From positions 1-12,605 of the forward strand of contig JAZSMZ010000038.1 in the NCBI GenBank assembly GCA_045536155.1: a stretch of 12,605 bases of DNA. The letters are read 5' to 3'. Source of the DNA: JAZQNC01 sp045536155 (lineage in GTDB: Bacteria; Bacillota; Clostridia; Oscillospirales; CAG-272). Below, one piece after another: positions 5,575 through 12,605 of the stretch. A program made the position numbers and the translations under genes. Below the pieces are notes generated by a model. That model did not search any database. It saw only the letters and a program-made list of their open reading frames with translations, and was not told the origin of the DNA. Positions within the stretch are counted from its first letter, which is position 1; each line of letters begins with the position of its first letter.

Positions 5575-6786
5575 ATGGAAAGAAAAATAGTGCCCGTTTT
5601 ACTCGGGGCCGACCTTAATTGCTATAATGTTGCGCGTGCTTTCCACGAAAGCTACGGAGTTAAATCTTACGTTCTTGGCAGATATGCCATAGGAGCAACA
5701 AAATACTCGCGAATGATCAATTTCAAATCATATCCCGACCTCGATAATCCGGAACGCTTTGTCGAGATTCTCACAGATTTCGCACGCGAGCATAAAGGTG
5801 AAGATCTGATACTGATGGGGTGCACCGACGATTACGTTTCGCTCGTTGTGCACAATAAGCATCTGCTTACCGATTATATTATTTCGGCAACCGAGCCCGA
5901 GATCCTGGATAGAATCACCCTGAAAGCTGATTTTTACGCTCTTTGCGACACATACGGTATTGATTATCCCAAAACTGTCATATATTCGAAGGGAGACGAA
6001 CTTGAGATTCCGTTTGATTATCCCGTGATAATCAAGCCCTCGTCAAGCGTGCTCTATTGGAAATATCCCTTTGACGGCATGAATAAGGTTTACCGCGCGC
6101 AAAGCTACGACGATGCAAAGCGCATTATAGATCAGATATACGCGTCAGGATATCCCGAAAAGCTTATCATTCAGGATATGATCCCCGGCGACGACTCCAA
6201 GATGTATACCTTGACCTGCTATTCCGATAAAGACGCAAACGTGCGTATGATGTGTCTGGGTCACGTTCTTCTTGAAGAGCATACTCCCAAAGGACTTGGA
6301 AATCATTGTGCGATAATCACCGCGCAAAACGATGAGCTTTGCACAAAGATCAAGGCATTTTTGGAAGGTATTAAATATACGGGATTTTCCAATTTCGATA
6401 TAAAGTACGACACGCGCGATAACACATACCGCGTTTTTGAGATCAACTGCAGACAGGGAAGATCCAATTACTATGTCACTGCATCGGGATGCTCCGTTGC
6501 AAAGGCAATCGTCGAGGATAAAATTGAAAATAAACCCTTCGAGGGCACGCACGTCAATAACAATATCATTTATTGGCGCTATATACCCGATTCTATCGTT
6601 AAAAAATACAGTGACGATAAAGTTAAGTCTCTTATTGCCGAGCTGAAGAACTCTAAAAAGGCTTTTTCGTCGATGCGCTATCGCTACGATATCCGCTTTA
6701 ATTTAAAGCATTGGATATACGTAACGATGCACGAAATCAGACAGATCAAAAAGTTTAAGACGTACTATCGTCCCGAAAAGCAATAA
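5575..6786 (+). CDS. ATP-grasp carboxylate-amine ligase, D-aspartate ligase (Asl)-like
   Basis: ATP-grasp enzymes join a carboxylate to an amine through an acyl phosphate. The N-terminus (IVPVLLGADLNCYNVARAFH, residues 5-24) and the following TKYSRMINF (42-50) match what I remember of Enterococcus faecium and Lactococcus D-aspartate ligase, which adds D-Asp by its beta-carboxylate to the side chain of the precursor's lysine. ATP-grasp landmarks are YPVIIKPSSS (149-158, with ATP-binding Lys154), IIQDMIPGDD (198-207) and FEINCRQGRSNYY (288-300), where Glu289 and Asn291 are expected Mg ligands. The C-terminal 45 residues are rich in Lys, Arg and aromatics, possibly for docking at the membrane or precursor. 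The length of 403 aa is near that of Asl. ATG 5575 has a weak SD (GAGAAAG). It lies between asnB and the MurE-like gene, the context expected for crossbridge synthesis. The superfamily is certain; the exact substrate is inferred. Confidence 0.85.
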   Translation: MERKIVPVLLGADLNCYNVARAFHESYGVKSYVLGRYAIGATKYSRMINFKSYPDLDNPERFVEILTDFAREHKGEDLILMGCTDDYVSLVVHNKHLLTDYIISATEPEILDRITLKADFYALCDTYGIDYPKTVIYSKGDELEIPFDYPVIIKPSSSVLYWKYPFDGMNKVYRAQSYDDAKRIIDQIYASGYPEKLIIQDMIPGDDSKMYTLTCYSDKDANVRMMCLGHVLLEEHTPKGLGNHCAIITAQNDELCTKIKAFLEGIKYTGFSNFDIKYDTRDNTYRVFEINCRQGRSNYYVTASGCSVAKAIVEDKIENKPFEGTHVNNNIIYWRYIPDSIVKKYSDDKVKSLIAELKNSKKAFSSMRYRYDIRFNLKHWIYVTMHEIRQIKKFKTYYRPEKQ

Positions 6787-6815
6787 TTTTTGACAAAAAC
6801 GGAGGTGGCGCTGAA

Positions 6816-8252
6816 TTGAATAACCATACCATAATCGGCGGATACGATATTATCGACATAGTGTGCGATTCGCGCCAGGCCGGCGACAAGATCGCTTTTG
6901 CCTGCCTCAGCGGAGCCAAATTTGACGGTCATGATTTTGCGCGTGCGGCGTACGACAAGGGCTCAAGAGTGTTTGTTTGCGAAAGAAGACCGGATCTTCC
7001 GGGCGATGCTCGCTGTATTGTCGTTGACGATAGCCGCGAAGCCTTTGCTCTACTCTCGGCCGAGATATACGGTCATCCTGCACGTAATCTCACAATGATT
7101 GGCATTACCGGCACAAAGGGTAAGAGCACTATTGGCACTTTGCTTAGCGAAACATTGGAGAATTTGGGACATAAGTGTGCATTTATTGGTACAACGGGTA
7201 TTTATATCAACGGTGAGATGAGAAAGAGCGCAAATACCACGCCCGAGTGCAACATTCTCCATCGAACATTTGCAGAGGCGCTCGAAAAGGGATGTACTCA
7301 CTTGGTAATGGAAGTATCCTCACAGGCATATAAGCTGAACCGTGTTCACGGTATTGAATATGACATAGCTGTTTTCACCAACCTCACTCCTGACCATATA
7401 AGTGATATTGAGCATGCAAATTACGAAGAATACCGTGATTGCAAGGCTCAGCTCTTTAAAAACGCCAAGAGATCACTGCTTAATGCCGACGATGAGGAGT
7501 GTCACTATATGGCTCACTCATCAAGGGGAAGCGTTGAGTATTACTCGATAGATAATAACTCGTTTGACGGCAAATCAGTACATTTTGTAAAGGGTATTTC
7601 TCCCGTAGATACCCTTGGCAGCGATTTTGAATTTGACGGTGTCAGCTGTCACGTTCCGATGCCGGGAAAAGTAAACGTTTCCAATGCAGCGGCAGTTCTG
7701 TCATGCTGCACGATGCTTGGCATAGATTTATACGATGCATCACGCGCACTTGCTATGGCGACTCCCGCAAAGGGACGATTCGAAAAAATAGCAGTAGATT
7801 CACTCAAAGACCGCAGCTTCATAATCGACTACGCCCATAACGGTGTGAGCCTGGAGTTTGTTCTTCAAACGCTGCGCGAATATAAGCCCAAGCGCCTTGT
7901 CTGCCTTTTCGGATCTATCGGCGGACGTGCCGAGATGCGCCGACGTGAGCTTGCAGAGGCGGCATCCAAGTATGCCGATTTCTCGATAATCACCTCAGAT
8001 AATCCCGATGGAGAATCGCCCGAGAAGATTATTGAAGAAATCGCATCATACATGCACAATGATCGCTTTGTTGCAATAACCGATCGCAAAGAGGCTGTTG
8101 TTTATGCCGTCGAGCACTCGCTTCCCGGCGATATTATTTTACTTGCCGGAAAAGGACACGAAGATTATCAGCTTATTGATGGTAAGAAGATACACTTCAG
8201 CGAAAAGGATATTATTTTAGAAAGTGCATCAAAGATTGCAAGCGTTCTGTGA
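6816..8252 (+). CDS. murE: Mur ligase, UDP-MurNAc-tripeptide synthetase of the lysine-type MurE group
   Basis: MurE adds the third residue (diaminopimelate, lysine or another diamino acid) to UDP-MurNAc-L-Ala-D-Glu in the cytoplasm. All three Mur domains are present in 478 aa: a short UDP-binding domain (DSR at 18-20, DGHDF at 37-41), the ATPase domain with GITGTKGKST (96-105, Lys103), TTPE (141-144), MEVSSQAY (165-172) and the carbamylated-lysine candidate Lys210, and a C-terminal domain with IDYAHNG (337-343), DNPD (395-398) and GKGHEDYQ (445-452). MEVSSQAY, the TPDHI...IEH segment and YAHNG resemble streptococcal lysine-adding MurE rather than the Bacillus or E. coli enzyme. The DNPR motif that marks diaminopimelate enzymes reads DNPD here. 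TTG 6816 is chosen because GGAGGTGG (6801-6808) lies seven bases upstream. It is third in the tandem with asnB and the Asl-like ligase. MurE-family membership is strong; the amino-acid substrate is unproven. Confidence 0.88.
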   Translation: MNNHTIIGGYDIIDIVCDSRQAGDKIAFACLSGAKFDGHDFARAAYDKGSRVFVCERRPDLPGDARCIVVDDSREAFALLSAEIYGHPARNLTMIGITGTKGKSTIGTLLSETLENLGHKCAFIGTTGIYINGEMRKSANTTPECNILHRTFAEALEKGCTHLVMEVSSQAYKLNRVHGIEYDIAVFTNLTPDHISDIEHANYEEYRDCKAQLFKNAKRSLLNADDEECHYMAHSSRGSVEYYSIDNNSFDGKSVHFVKGISPVDTLGSDFEFDGVSCHVPMPGKVNVSNAAAVLSCCTMLGIDLYDASRALAMATPAKGRFEKIAVDSLKDRSFIIDYAHNGVSLEFVLQTLREYKPKRLVCLFGSIGGRAEMRRRELAEAASKYADFSIITSDNPDGESPEKIIEEIASYMHNDRFVAITDRKEAVVYAVEHSLPGDIILLAGKGHEDYQLIDGKKIHFSEKDIILESASKIASVL

Positions 8253-8271
8253 AAATATTTTTGATTTTCAC
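8249..8271. repeat. AT-rich inverted repeat overlapping the murE stop codon
   Basis: GTGAAAAT (8249-8256) is a perfect inverted repeat of ATTTTCAC (8264-8271), with a 7-base loop. The murE stop TGA (8250-8252) is inside the left arm. The stem has only two G-C pairs and no T-run follows, so it is a poor intrinsic terminator. It may be an operator for the ABC genes or chance in AT-rich DNA. Confidence 0.4.
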
Positions 8272-8291
8272 ATTTCTGTCACACTTATAAT
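8261..8291 (+). promoter_or_regulatory. Candidate promoter for the ABC transporter operon
   Basis: TATAAT (8286-8291), followed by a second TATAAT (8293-8298), lies 30-45 bases before the TTG start of the ATPase. The best -35 for the first is TTGATT (8261-8266) at a long 19-base spacing. The placement suits a new transcript start between murE and the ABC genes, but the -35 is weak and read-through from murE is equally possible. Confidence 0.4.
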
Positions 8292-8329
8292 TTATAATTT
8301 TAAAAAAATTAACTACGGAGGACTGAAAA

Positions 8330-9460
8330 TTGATCGAGGTCAAAAATCTGACCAAGCGATACGGTGACAATGTTGCCGTAAACGACATCAGCTTTACGGT
8401 CGAAAAAGGTAAAATATACGGTTTTCTCGGCCCCAACGGTGCGGGAAAAAGTACAACCATGAATATAATCACCGGCTGCCTTGCCGCAAGTGAGGGAAGT
8501 GTCGAAATTGACGGGCTCGATATCTTTGAAGACGCAAAGGAAGCAAAAGCAAAGATAGGATATCTTCCCGAGCTTCCCCCGGTTTACGGCGATATGACGC
8601 CCGAGGAGTATCTTAAATTCGTTGCATCCGCCAAGGGGCTCAAAACCGCCGATGCGCGCGAGCAGATCGAATACGTAATGGGCGTTACCGGTATTGATAA
8701 GGTGTCAAACCGCCTTATTCAGAATCTGTCCAAGGGCTATAAGCAGAGAGTTGGCATCGCGCAAGCGATGCTTGGTAATCCTCAGATCATCATTCTGGAC
8801 GAGCCCACCGTCGGTCTTGACCCTATGCAGATAATCGAGATCAGACAGCTTATCAAAAAGCTCGGTGAGGATCACACTGTCATTCTTTCGAGCCATATTT
8901 TGCCCGAGGTGGCAGCAGTTTGCGATTATGTAATGATTATTTCGCACGGCCGACTTGTCGCCCAGGACTCGCTTGAAAATCTTTCAAATTCTCTGACCGG
9001 TGATCACCGCATCGATCTTGACGTACGCGGCGATGAAAACAAGATCCGCATGGCGCTCAATGAGCTCGAGGGTATCAAGGAATATGAGATCGAACAGTCG
9101 AAGGATGAGGTCGGTGTGTGCAAGATCACCGTCAAAACCTCTCCCGAGGATGATCTTCGCGATGCCATCTTCTTTAAATTCGCCTCGCTGGGATACCCGA
9201 TACTCAACATGGTAAACGAGGTCATCACTCTTGAAGACGTATTCCTTCGCCTCACTGCCGATCCTGCCGAAGAGGATGAATCGTTTGTCGCGCATGAGAA
9301 TTTGGACGTCGAATATGTAGATGACGATGCGGCATATGATGAAGATGACACAGATGACGATGACGACGATGACGACGATGACGACATCGCGCCTGTGATC
9401 AAAAAGGAAAAAAAGGACAAAAAGGAAGACAACGGCGAATATAAATCGCTGTTTTCATGA
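8330..9460 (+). CDS. ABC transporter ATP-binding protein, GldA-like, with acidic/basic C-terminal tail
   Basis: This is the cytoplasmic ATPase that powers the ABC-2 type permease encoded next. Residues 1-220 form a complete ABC domain: Walker A GPNGAGKST (34-42), signature LSKGYKQR (133-140), Walker B IIILDEPT (153-160, catalytic Glu158), D-loop GLDP (162-165) and switch His189. Residues 225-310 form the C-terminal accessory domain seen in GldA and other ABC-2 ATPases. The tail is unusual: residues 324-352 are strongly acidic with an unbroken run of 11 Asp, followed by a Lys-rich stretch (358-365). Typical relatives end near residue 310-320. The start is TTG 8330, with GGAGGA (8317-8322) seven bases upstream and the standard MIEVKNLTKRYG opening. 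The downstream permease gene begins 14 bases after the stop. The substrate is unknown; Gld-type systems are named for gliding in Bacteroidota but also occur in non-gliding bacteria. Confidence 0.92.
   Translation: MIEVKNLTKRYGDNVAVNDISFTVEKGKIYGFLGPNGAGKSTTMNIITGCLAASEGSVEIDGLDIFEDAKEAKAKIGYLPELPPVYGDMTPEEYLKFVASAKGLKTADAREQIEYVMGVTGIDKVSNRLIQNLSKGYKQRVGIAQAMLGNPQIIILDEPTVGLDPMQIIEIRQLIKKLGEDHTVILSSHILPEVAAVCDYVMIISHGRLVAQDSLENLSNSLTGDHRIDLDVRGDENKIRMALNELEGIKEYEIEQSKDEVGVCKITVKTSPEDDLRDAIFFKFASLGYPILNMVNEVITLEDVFLRLTADPAEEDESFVAHENLDVEYVDDDAAYDEDDTDDDDDDDDDDDIAPVIKKEKKDKKEDNGEYKSLFS
9353..9385 (+). repeat. Poly-Asp codon microsatellite in the ABC ATPase tail
   Basis: Eleven consecutive Asp codons (GAT/GAC, residues 342-352), arranged partly as GATGACGAC-like 9-base units. 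The run is disordered-looking, strongly negative and prone to length change by slippage. It also opens a serine-rich frame on the minus strand, which is a shadow of the repeat. Confidence 0.75.
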
Positions 9461-9474
9461 TCGGAGGGTGTAAA

Positions 9475-10338
9475 ATGGGTGCAGTTTATAAAAAAGAACT
9501 AAAATCGTTTTTTACAACCATGACAGGCTATGTCTTTATCGCGTTTATCCTTGTTATAGTTGCCATTTTCATGACCTCCCTTAACCTCAAAGGAGGATAT
9601 CCCGATTTTGAGCATAATTTGGGCTCGGTTTCCTTTACCTTTTTGTTTTTGATACCGATACTTACCATGCGCTCTTTTTCCGAAGAACGCCATTCCCGTA
9701 CAGATCAGCTGCTGTATTCTCTTCCGCTGTCTGTCAAAGATATAGTTTTGGGTAAATATTTCGCAATGCTCAGTGTTTTTGCGATTCCTTGTGCTGTAAT
9801 GTGCTTATATCCGCTGATCCTCAGTATGTACGGCACGGTATTTTTTATCAGAACGTATTCTGCTATTCTTGCATTCTTCCTGCTCGGAAGCGCTCTTATC
9901 GCAATAGGCATGTTTATGTCTTCGCTGACAGAAAGTCAGGTTATTTCTGCGGTAGTTTGTTTCGGTGCTGTGCTTGTTTGCTATCTTATGAGCGGTATTG
10001 CGGGTCTTATTCCTGCGACAGCACTTGCGACATTTATCTCATTAACTGTAATTAATCTGCTCCTTTGCGCGCTTATTTGGTACATGACCAAGAACACAAT
10101 CATTGCGTATAGCTTTGCATTTGGCATTGAGGCTGTTATTTTGATAGTTTATATGACAAATCGCGTACTGTTTGAGGGGCTTATCAATAAGGTTCTGTCT
10201 GCGGTGTCCCTCTTTGAGCGACTTAGTAACTTTATTTACGGAATGTTTGACCTGACATCGATCTTGTATTATCTCTCCGTTATGGTCATTTTCGTTTTCT
10301 TTACCTGCCAGGCCGTTGAAAAACGCCGTTGGTCCTGA
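9475..10338 (+). CDS. ABC-2 type permease, GldF-like
   Basis: This is an integral membrane subunit partnering the preceding ATPase. Its 287 residues carry about six to eight hydrophobic segments, roughly 19-36, 51-65, 96-118, 129-149, 155-178, 182-203, 209-227 and 262-279. The stretch after the second segment, MRSFSEERHSRTDQLLYSLP (65-84) followed by VLGKY (91-95), is the conserved cytoplasmic coupling region of GldF/NosY-type ABC-2 permeases. NFIYGMFDLTSILYY (252-266) is also typical of the family. ATG 9475 is preferred over ATG 9457, which overlaps the ATPase stop, because GGAGGG (9463-9468) sits six bases before 9475 and the product then starts MGAVYKKELKSFF as in relatives. It is translated as part of the ABC operon. 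The substrate cannot be read from the sequence. Confidence 0.9.
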   Translation: MGAVYKKELKSFFTTMTGYVFIAFILVIVAIFMTSLNLKGGYPDFEHNLGSVSFTFLFLIPILTMRSFSEERHSRTDQLLYSLPLSVKDIVLGKYFAMLSVFAIPCAVMCLYPLILSMYGTVFFIRTYSAILAFFLLGSALIAIGMFMSSLTESQVISAVVCFGAVLVCYLMSGIAGLIPATALATFISLTVINLLLCALIWYMTKNTIIAYSFAFGIEAVILIVYMTNRVLFEGLINKVLSAVSLFERLSNFIYGMFDLTSILYYLSVMVIFVFFTCQAVEKRRWS

Positions 10339-10359
10339 TTTTGAGAGGAAGTGAATTTA

Positions 10360-11817
10360 GTGAAAAACAATAATGTAAAATCATCTTTCTCTTCAAAAAG
10401 CTTCCGCGTGGGCGGATATAGTTTGGCTGTTTCGATAGCTTTGCTTGCAATTATTGTGGTTGTAAACCTCTTTGTTCATGCTTTGCCTACCGCATACACG
10501 AAATTTGACCTTTCGTCCAACGCGCTTTATTCTATTTCGGAAGAAACTGAGAATATAGTAAAATCCATTGACGAGGAAGTTGTTATCTACTTTGTCGCAA
10601 CTGCCAGTCAAGAGGACATGGGTATTGATGAATTGCTTGGACGATATAAGTCGCTTAATTCCAATATTAAAGTTAAATACGTAGATCCCGCGACCAATCC
10701 CACCTTTGTTCAGAAGTATACTGACGACGGGCTTTCTCCTTCGTCCTTGATCATCACTTCCGAGAAACGTTCTAAAGTGGTCGATTACAATGAGATCTAC
10801 ACTCGTCAGTATACCGAGGAAGACTACTATAACTATATTTATTACGGAGTGACACCTCAGGGTACGCCCTATTTTGAGGGCGAAGGTGCTGTGACGAGCG
10901 CCATCAAATATGTAACCGAATCATCGATTCCTACCTTGTATCTGTTAAGCGGACATGGCGAGAGCCCTTTCGATGATGTTATGACTCAATATCTTGAGAT
11001 CGACAATTATATTACAAGTGATCTTTCGCTTTTGACAGAAGCCGGTGTACCTGCCGATGCCTCTGCGGTTATTTGCATAGCTCCGCAAAACGATATAACT
11101 GCCGATGAGCTTTCAAAGCTCAAAGATTATCTCGATAATGGCGGAACTTTTATCCTGCTTAGCTCATATAGGGTGCAAAATACAGCTAATATTATGAGCC
11201 TGACTTCTTCGTATGGCGCAGATTACAAGCAGGGACTCTTATACGAGGGCAATAAAAACTATTTTGTAAACGGATATCCCTACGTCGTTTTGCCGGATAT
11301 GCCCGACAGCGTTATTTCGCAGAAGTTGACTTCAAACATCCGTCTTTGCCTGCCTTATGTGCACGGAATCACGAAATCGCAGAGCATTCCGAGCAATATT
11401 TCATATCAGACGTTGCTCAGAACATCGGGTGCTGCTTATCTTAAAGAAGATATAAATAATATCACCACTTCCGAAAGACTCGAAAGCGATCCTTACGGAA
11501 GATGTGACCTTGGCGTACTGCTCACAGATACCAATACCAACGGAAAAATAGTCTGGTTCTCAACCCCATCTTTGCTCGATTCATCTGTTGACCAGCAGGT
11601 AGCATCGGGCGCCAATTCGAGCTTTTTCTTAGCTACATTGGCTCATGTTTGCGACAAGCCCGCTTCTGTTTCTATCGCCGCGAAGAATATGCAGGTACAG
11701 AGCTTGCTTTTAGATGATTTTTCCTCTAATTTCTGGATGGTTATACTTGCAATAGTATTGCCTGTTGCTATTATCGGCGGTGGATTCCTTTATTGGTACA
11801 AGCGCAGAAAGGCATAA
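10360..11817 (+). CDS. GldG-like ABC transporter auxiliary protein
   Basis: The product is a membrane-anchored protein of the ABC-transporter auxiliary (GldG-type) group that accompanies GldA/GldF-like pairs. Its 485 residues have an N-terminal membrane anchor (about 21-42), a large extracytoplasmic region opening with FDLSSNALYSISEET (49-63), a typical GldG start, and a C-terminal membrane helix (about 461-480) ending in the basic stop-transfer YKRRKA. The middle (about 70-330) has an alpha/beta pattern with SGHGES and an IAPQNDITADELSKLKDYLDNGG segment typical of the family's Rossmann-like domain. GTG 10360 is chosen over GTG 10351: the SD AGAGGAAG (10344-10351) ends eight bases before 10360 but overlaps 10351. 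It lies 21 bases after the permease gene and 7 before the DUF4340 gene. The family probably senses or guides the transported substrate; its exact role is not known. Confidence 0.88.
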   Translation: MKNNNVKSSFSSKSFRVGGYSLAVSIALLAIIVVVNLFVHALPTAYTKFDLSSNALYSISEETENIVKSIDEEVVIYFVATASQEDMGIDELLGRYKSLNSNIKVKYVDPATNPTFVQKYTDDGLSPSSLIITSEKRSKVVDYNEIYTRQYTEEDYYNYIYYGVTPQGTPYFEGEGAVTSAIKYVTESSIPTLYLLSGHGESPFDDVMTQYLEIDNYITSDLSLLTEAGVPADASAVICIAPQNDITADELSKLKDYLDNGGTFILLSSYRVQNTANIMSLTSSYGADYKQGLLYEGNKNYFVNGYPYVVLPDMPDSVISQKLTSNIRLCLPYVHGITKSQSIPSNISYQTLLRTSGAAYLKEDINNITTSERLESDPYGRCDLGVLLTDTNTNGKIVWFSTPSLLDSSVDQQVASGANSSFFLATLAHVCDKPASVSIAAKNMQVQSLLLDDFSSNFWMVILAIVLPVAIIGGGFLYWYKRRKA

Positions 11818-11824
11818 AGGAATT

Positions 11825-12605
11825 ATGGCAAGAAAGAAAAACAGAGGCGCTAACCTCTTTTTAGCGATTGCGGTTTTGGTGTTTTGCATCGTTTTGTATG
11901 TCGTTGTTGTACCCAAACTTGCAAATGATAATAGTTCTGAAGAGACAACGAGCATTGAGATGATTGCCGACTATAAATCTGGCGATATCGAAAAGATGTC
12001 ATACGTTTATAAGGCCGGAAGTGATGAAGAGATTGCTCTGCAATTCAGATATGTATATTCCACAGGCAAATGGCTGCTTGATACAGATAGCGATTTTCCG
12101 TTAAATCAGACCATGATACAAAATATGGCATCGTCGATCGTGTCGATTCCTATGGAAAGACGTATAGAAAAGGGTGAGATCACCCTCGCTGATGCCGGAC
12201 TCGACAATCCGACGCTCTCCGTGACAGTGCAGTATTCATTTGGCGATATCACATATTCGCTGGGAAATTATAATTCTTTTAGCAGCGCATACTATCTCTC
12301 GGTATCGGGCGATGATAATATCTATATGACAAAGTCACCGTTGATAAGCACTTTCTTCTATGATCTTTATGAGTTGGCGGAGCTTTATAGGGTTCCTATG
12401 CTCACTGCAGACAATGTAATATCATACGACGTAGTGCTACCGGACAGCGTTGAAACGTATAGCGATACTGCACATATAGCATATTTGTCGGCGCTGAGCG
12501 TGTATTCGGCAGTTGATTACGATCCAAGTGAAGAAACATTAGAAAAATATGTGCTCGATGGCAGTATGCCTACACTGAAGATCAAATATACAGAAACGCA
12601 GATCG
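11825..12605 (+). CDS. DUF4340-family membrane-anchored protein, N-terminal part (runs off the right edge)
   Basis: The frame stays open from ATG 11825 to the window end, giving 260 codons without a stop. The product begins MARKKNRGANLFLAIAVLVF, a basic N-terminus followed by one membrane span (about 11-30). Thereafter it is hydrophilic and extracytoplasmic, with alternating strand-like segments and KWLLDTDSDFPLNQTMI (about 80-96), a pattern I associate with DUF4340. DUF4340 proteins regularly follow GldG-like genes in Gld-type ABC operons, and this gene starts 7 bases after the GldG-like stop. The SD AAGGA (11817-11821) is rather close (3 bases) to the ATG. Its function is unknown, probably an extracytoplasmic partner of the transporter. 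Family assignment rests as much on position as on sequence. Confidence 0.8.
   Translation, partial: MARKKNRGANLFLAIAVLVFCIVLYVVVVPKLANDNSSEETTSIEMIADYKSGDIEKMSYVYKAGSDEEIALQFRYVYSTGKWLLDTDSDFPLNQTMIQNMASSIVSIPMERRIEKGEITLADAGLDNPTLSVTVQYSFGDITYSLGNYNSFSSAYYLSVSGDDNIYMTKSPLISTFFYDLYELAELYRVPMLTADNVISYDVVLPDSVETYSDTAHIAYLSALSVYSAVDYDPSEETLEKYVLDGSMPTLKIKYTETQI

Noticed and set aside
8249..8271. Intrinsic terminator at the end of murE
   Set aside because: The perfect 8-bp stem is nearly all A-T and is followed by ATTTCTGTC rather than a T-run, so I list it only as an inverted repeat.
9004..9432. Serine-rich minus-strand open frame of 142 codons
   Set aside because: The serine run is the antisense reading of the GAT/GAC poly-Asp repeat in the ABC ATPase.
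9457..9474. ATG 9457 as start of the permease with ATGA overlap of the ATPase stop
   Set aside because: The GGAGGG at 9463-9468 would lie inside the coding region; ATG 9475 has it at ideal spacing and matches the family N-terminus.
10351..10359. GTG 10351 as start of the GldG-like gene
   Set aside because: It overlaps the SD AGAGGAAG; GTG 10360 has correct spacing.
1..12605. Mobile elements, CRISPR arrays, tRNA or rRNA genes
   Set aside because: No transposase or integrase motifs, no regularly spaced direct repeats, and no cloverleaf-like or rRNA-like sequence were noticed on either strand by eye.

Overview
The window is an ordinary-looking chromosomal segment from a low-to-moderate GC Gram-positive anaerobe, most likely a member of the Clostridia. 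A gut Oscillospiraceae or Ruminococcaceae-like lineage is my guess. The evidence is acetate kinase next to TmcAL (tRNA-Met cytidine acetate ligase), a DUF3048/YerB lipoprotein, strong purine-rich Shine-Dalgarno sites, consensus SigA-type promoters, and several GTG/TTG starts. I see no phage, transposon, CRISPR array, tRNA or rRNA gene. No gene-free stretch exceeds about 190 bases.

Layout. (1) 1-417, minus strand: the first 139 codons of acetate kinase (ackA), with a clear promoter. (2) 539-1684, plus strand: tmcAL, divergent from ackA and with no visible ribosome binding site. (3) 1826-2137: a 103-aa protein of unknown function forming its own transcription unit (consensus promoter, RBS, intrinsic terminator). 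(4) 2329-3552: a DUF3048/YerB-type lipoprotein with a Thr/Glu-rich stalk, also with its own promoter. (5) 3708-8252: three closely spaced genes for an asparagine synthetase (glutamine amidotransferase), an ATP-grasp ligase of the D-aspartate ligase type, and a Mur ligase resembling the lysine-type MurE of streptococci. (6) 8330 to the right end: an ABC-2 export-type system of GldA/GldF/GldG style plus a DUF4340 protein cut by the window edge.

How the genes may work together. The most interesting block is (5). In Lactococcus and Enterococcus faecium, a D-aspartate ligase (Asl) attaches D-Asp to the side chain of the stem-peptide lysine and an asparagine synthetase homologue (AsnH) amidates it to D-Asn, giving the D-Asx crossbridge. 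An AsnB-like amidase, an Asl-like ligase and a lysine-type MurE in one tandem therefore look like a self-contained cassette that sets residue 3 of the stem peptide and its branch. That is inference from family and neighbourhood; the substrate of each enzyme is unproven. Block (6) follows after a 77-base gap with its own RBS. It encodes an ATPase with an unusual poly-Asp/Lys tail, a multi-spanning permease, and two membrane-anchored extracytoplasmic proteins, as in the Gld-type ABC systems found in non-gliding bacteria.

Several starts are corrected from the longest open frames: asnB at ATG 3708 (so Cys2 is the N-terminal nucleophile), the permease at ATG 9475, and the GldG-like gene at GTG 10360. 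The right-edge DUF4340 gene has no stop inside the window.
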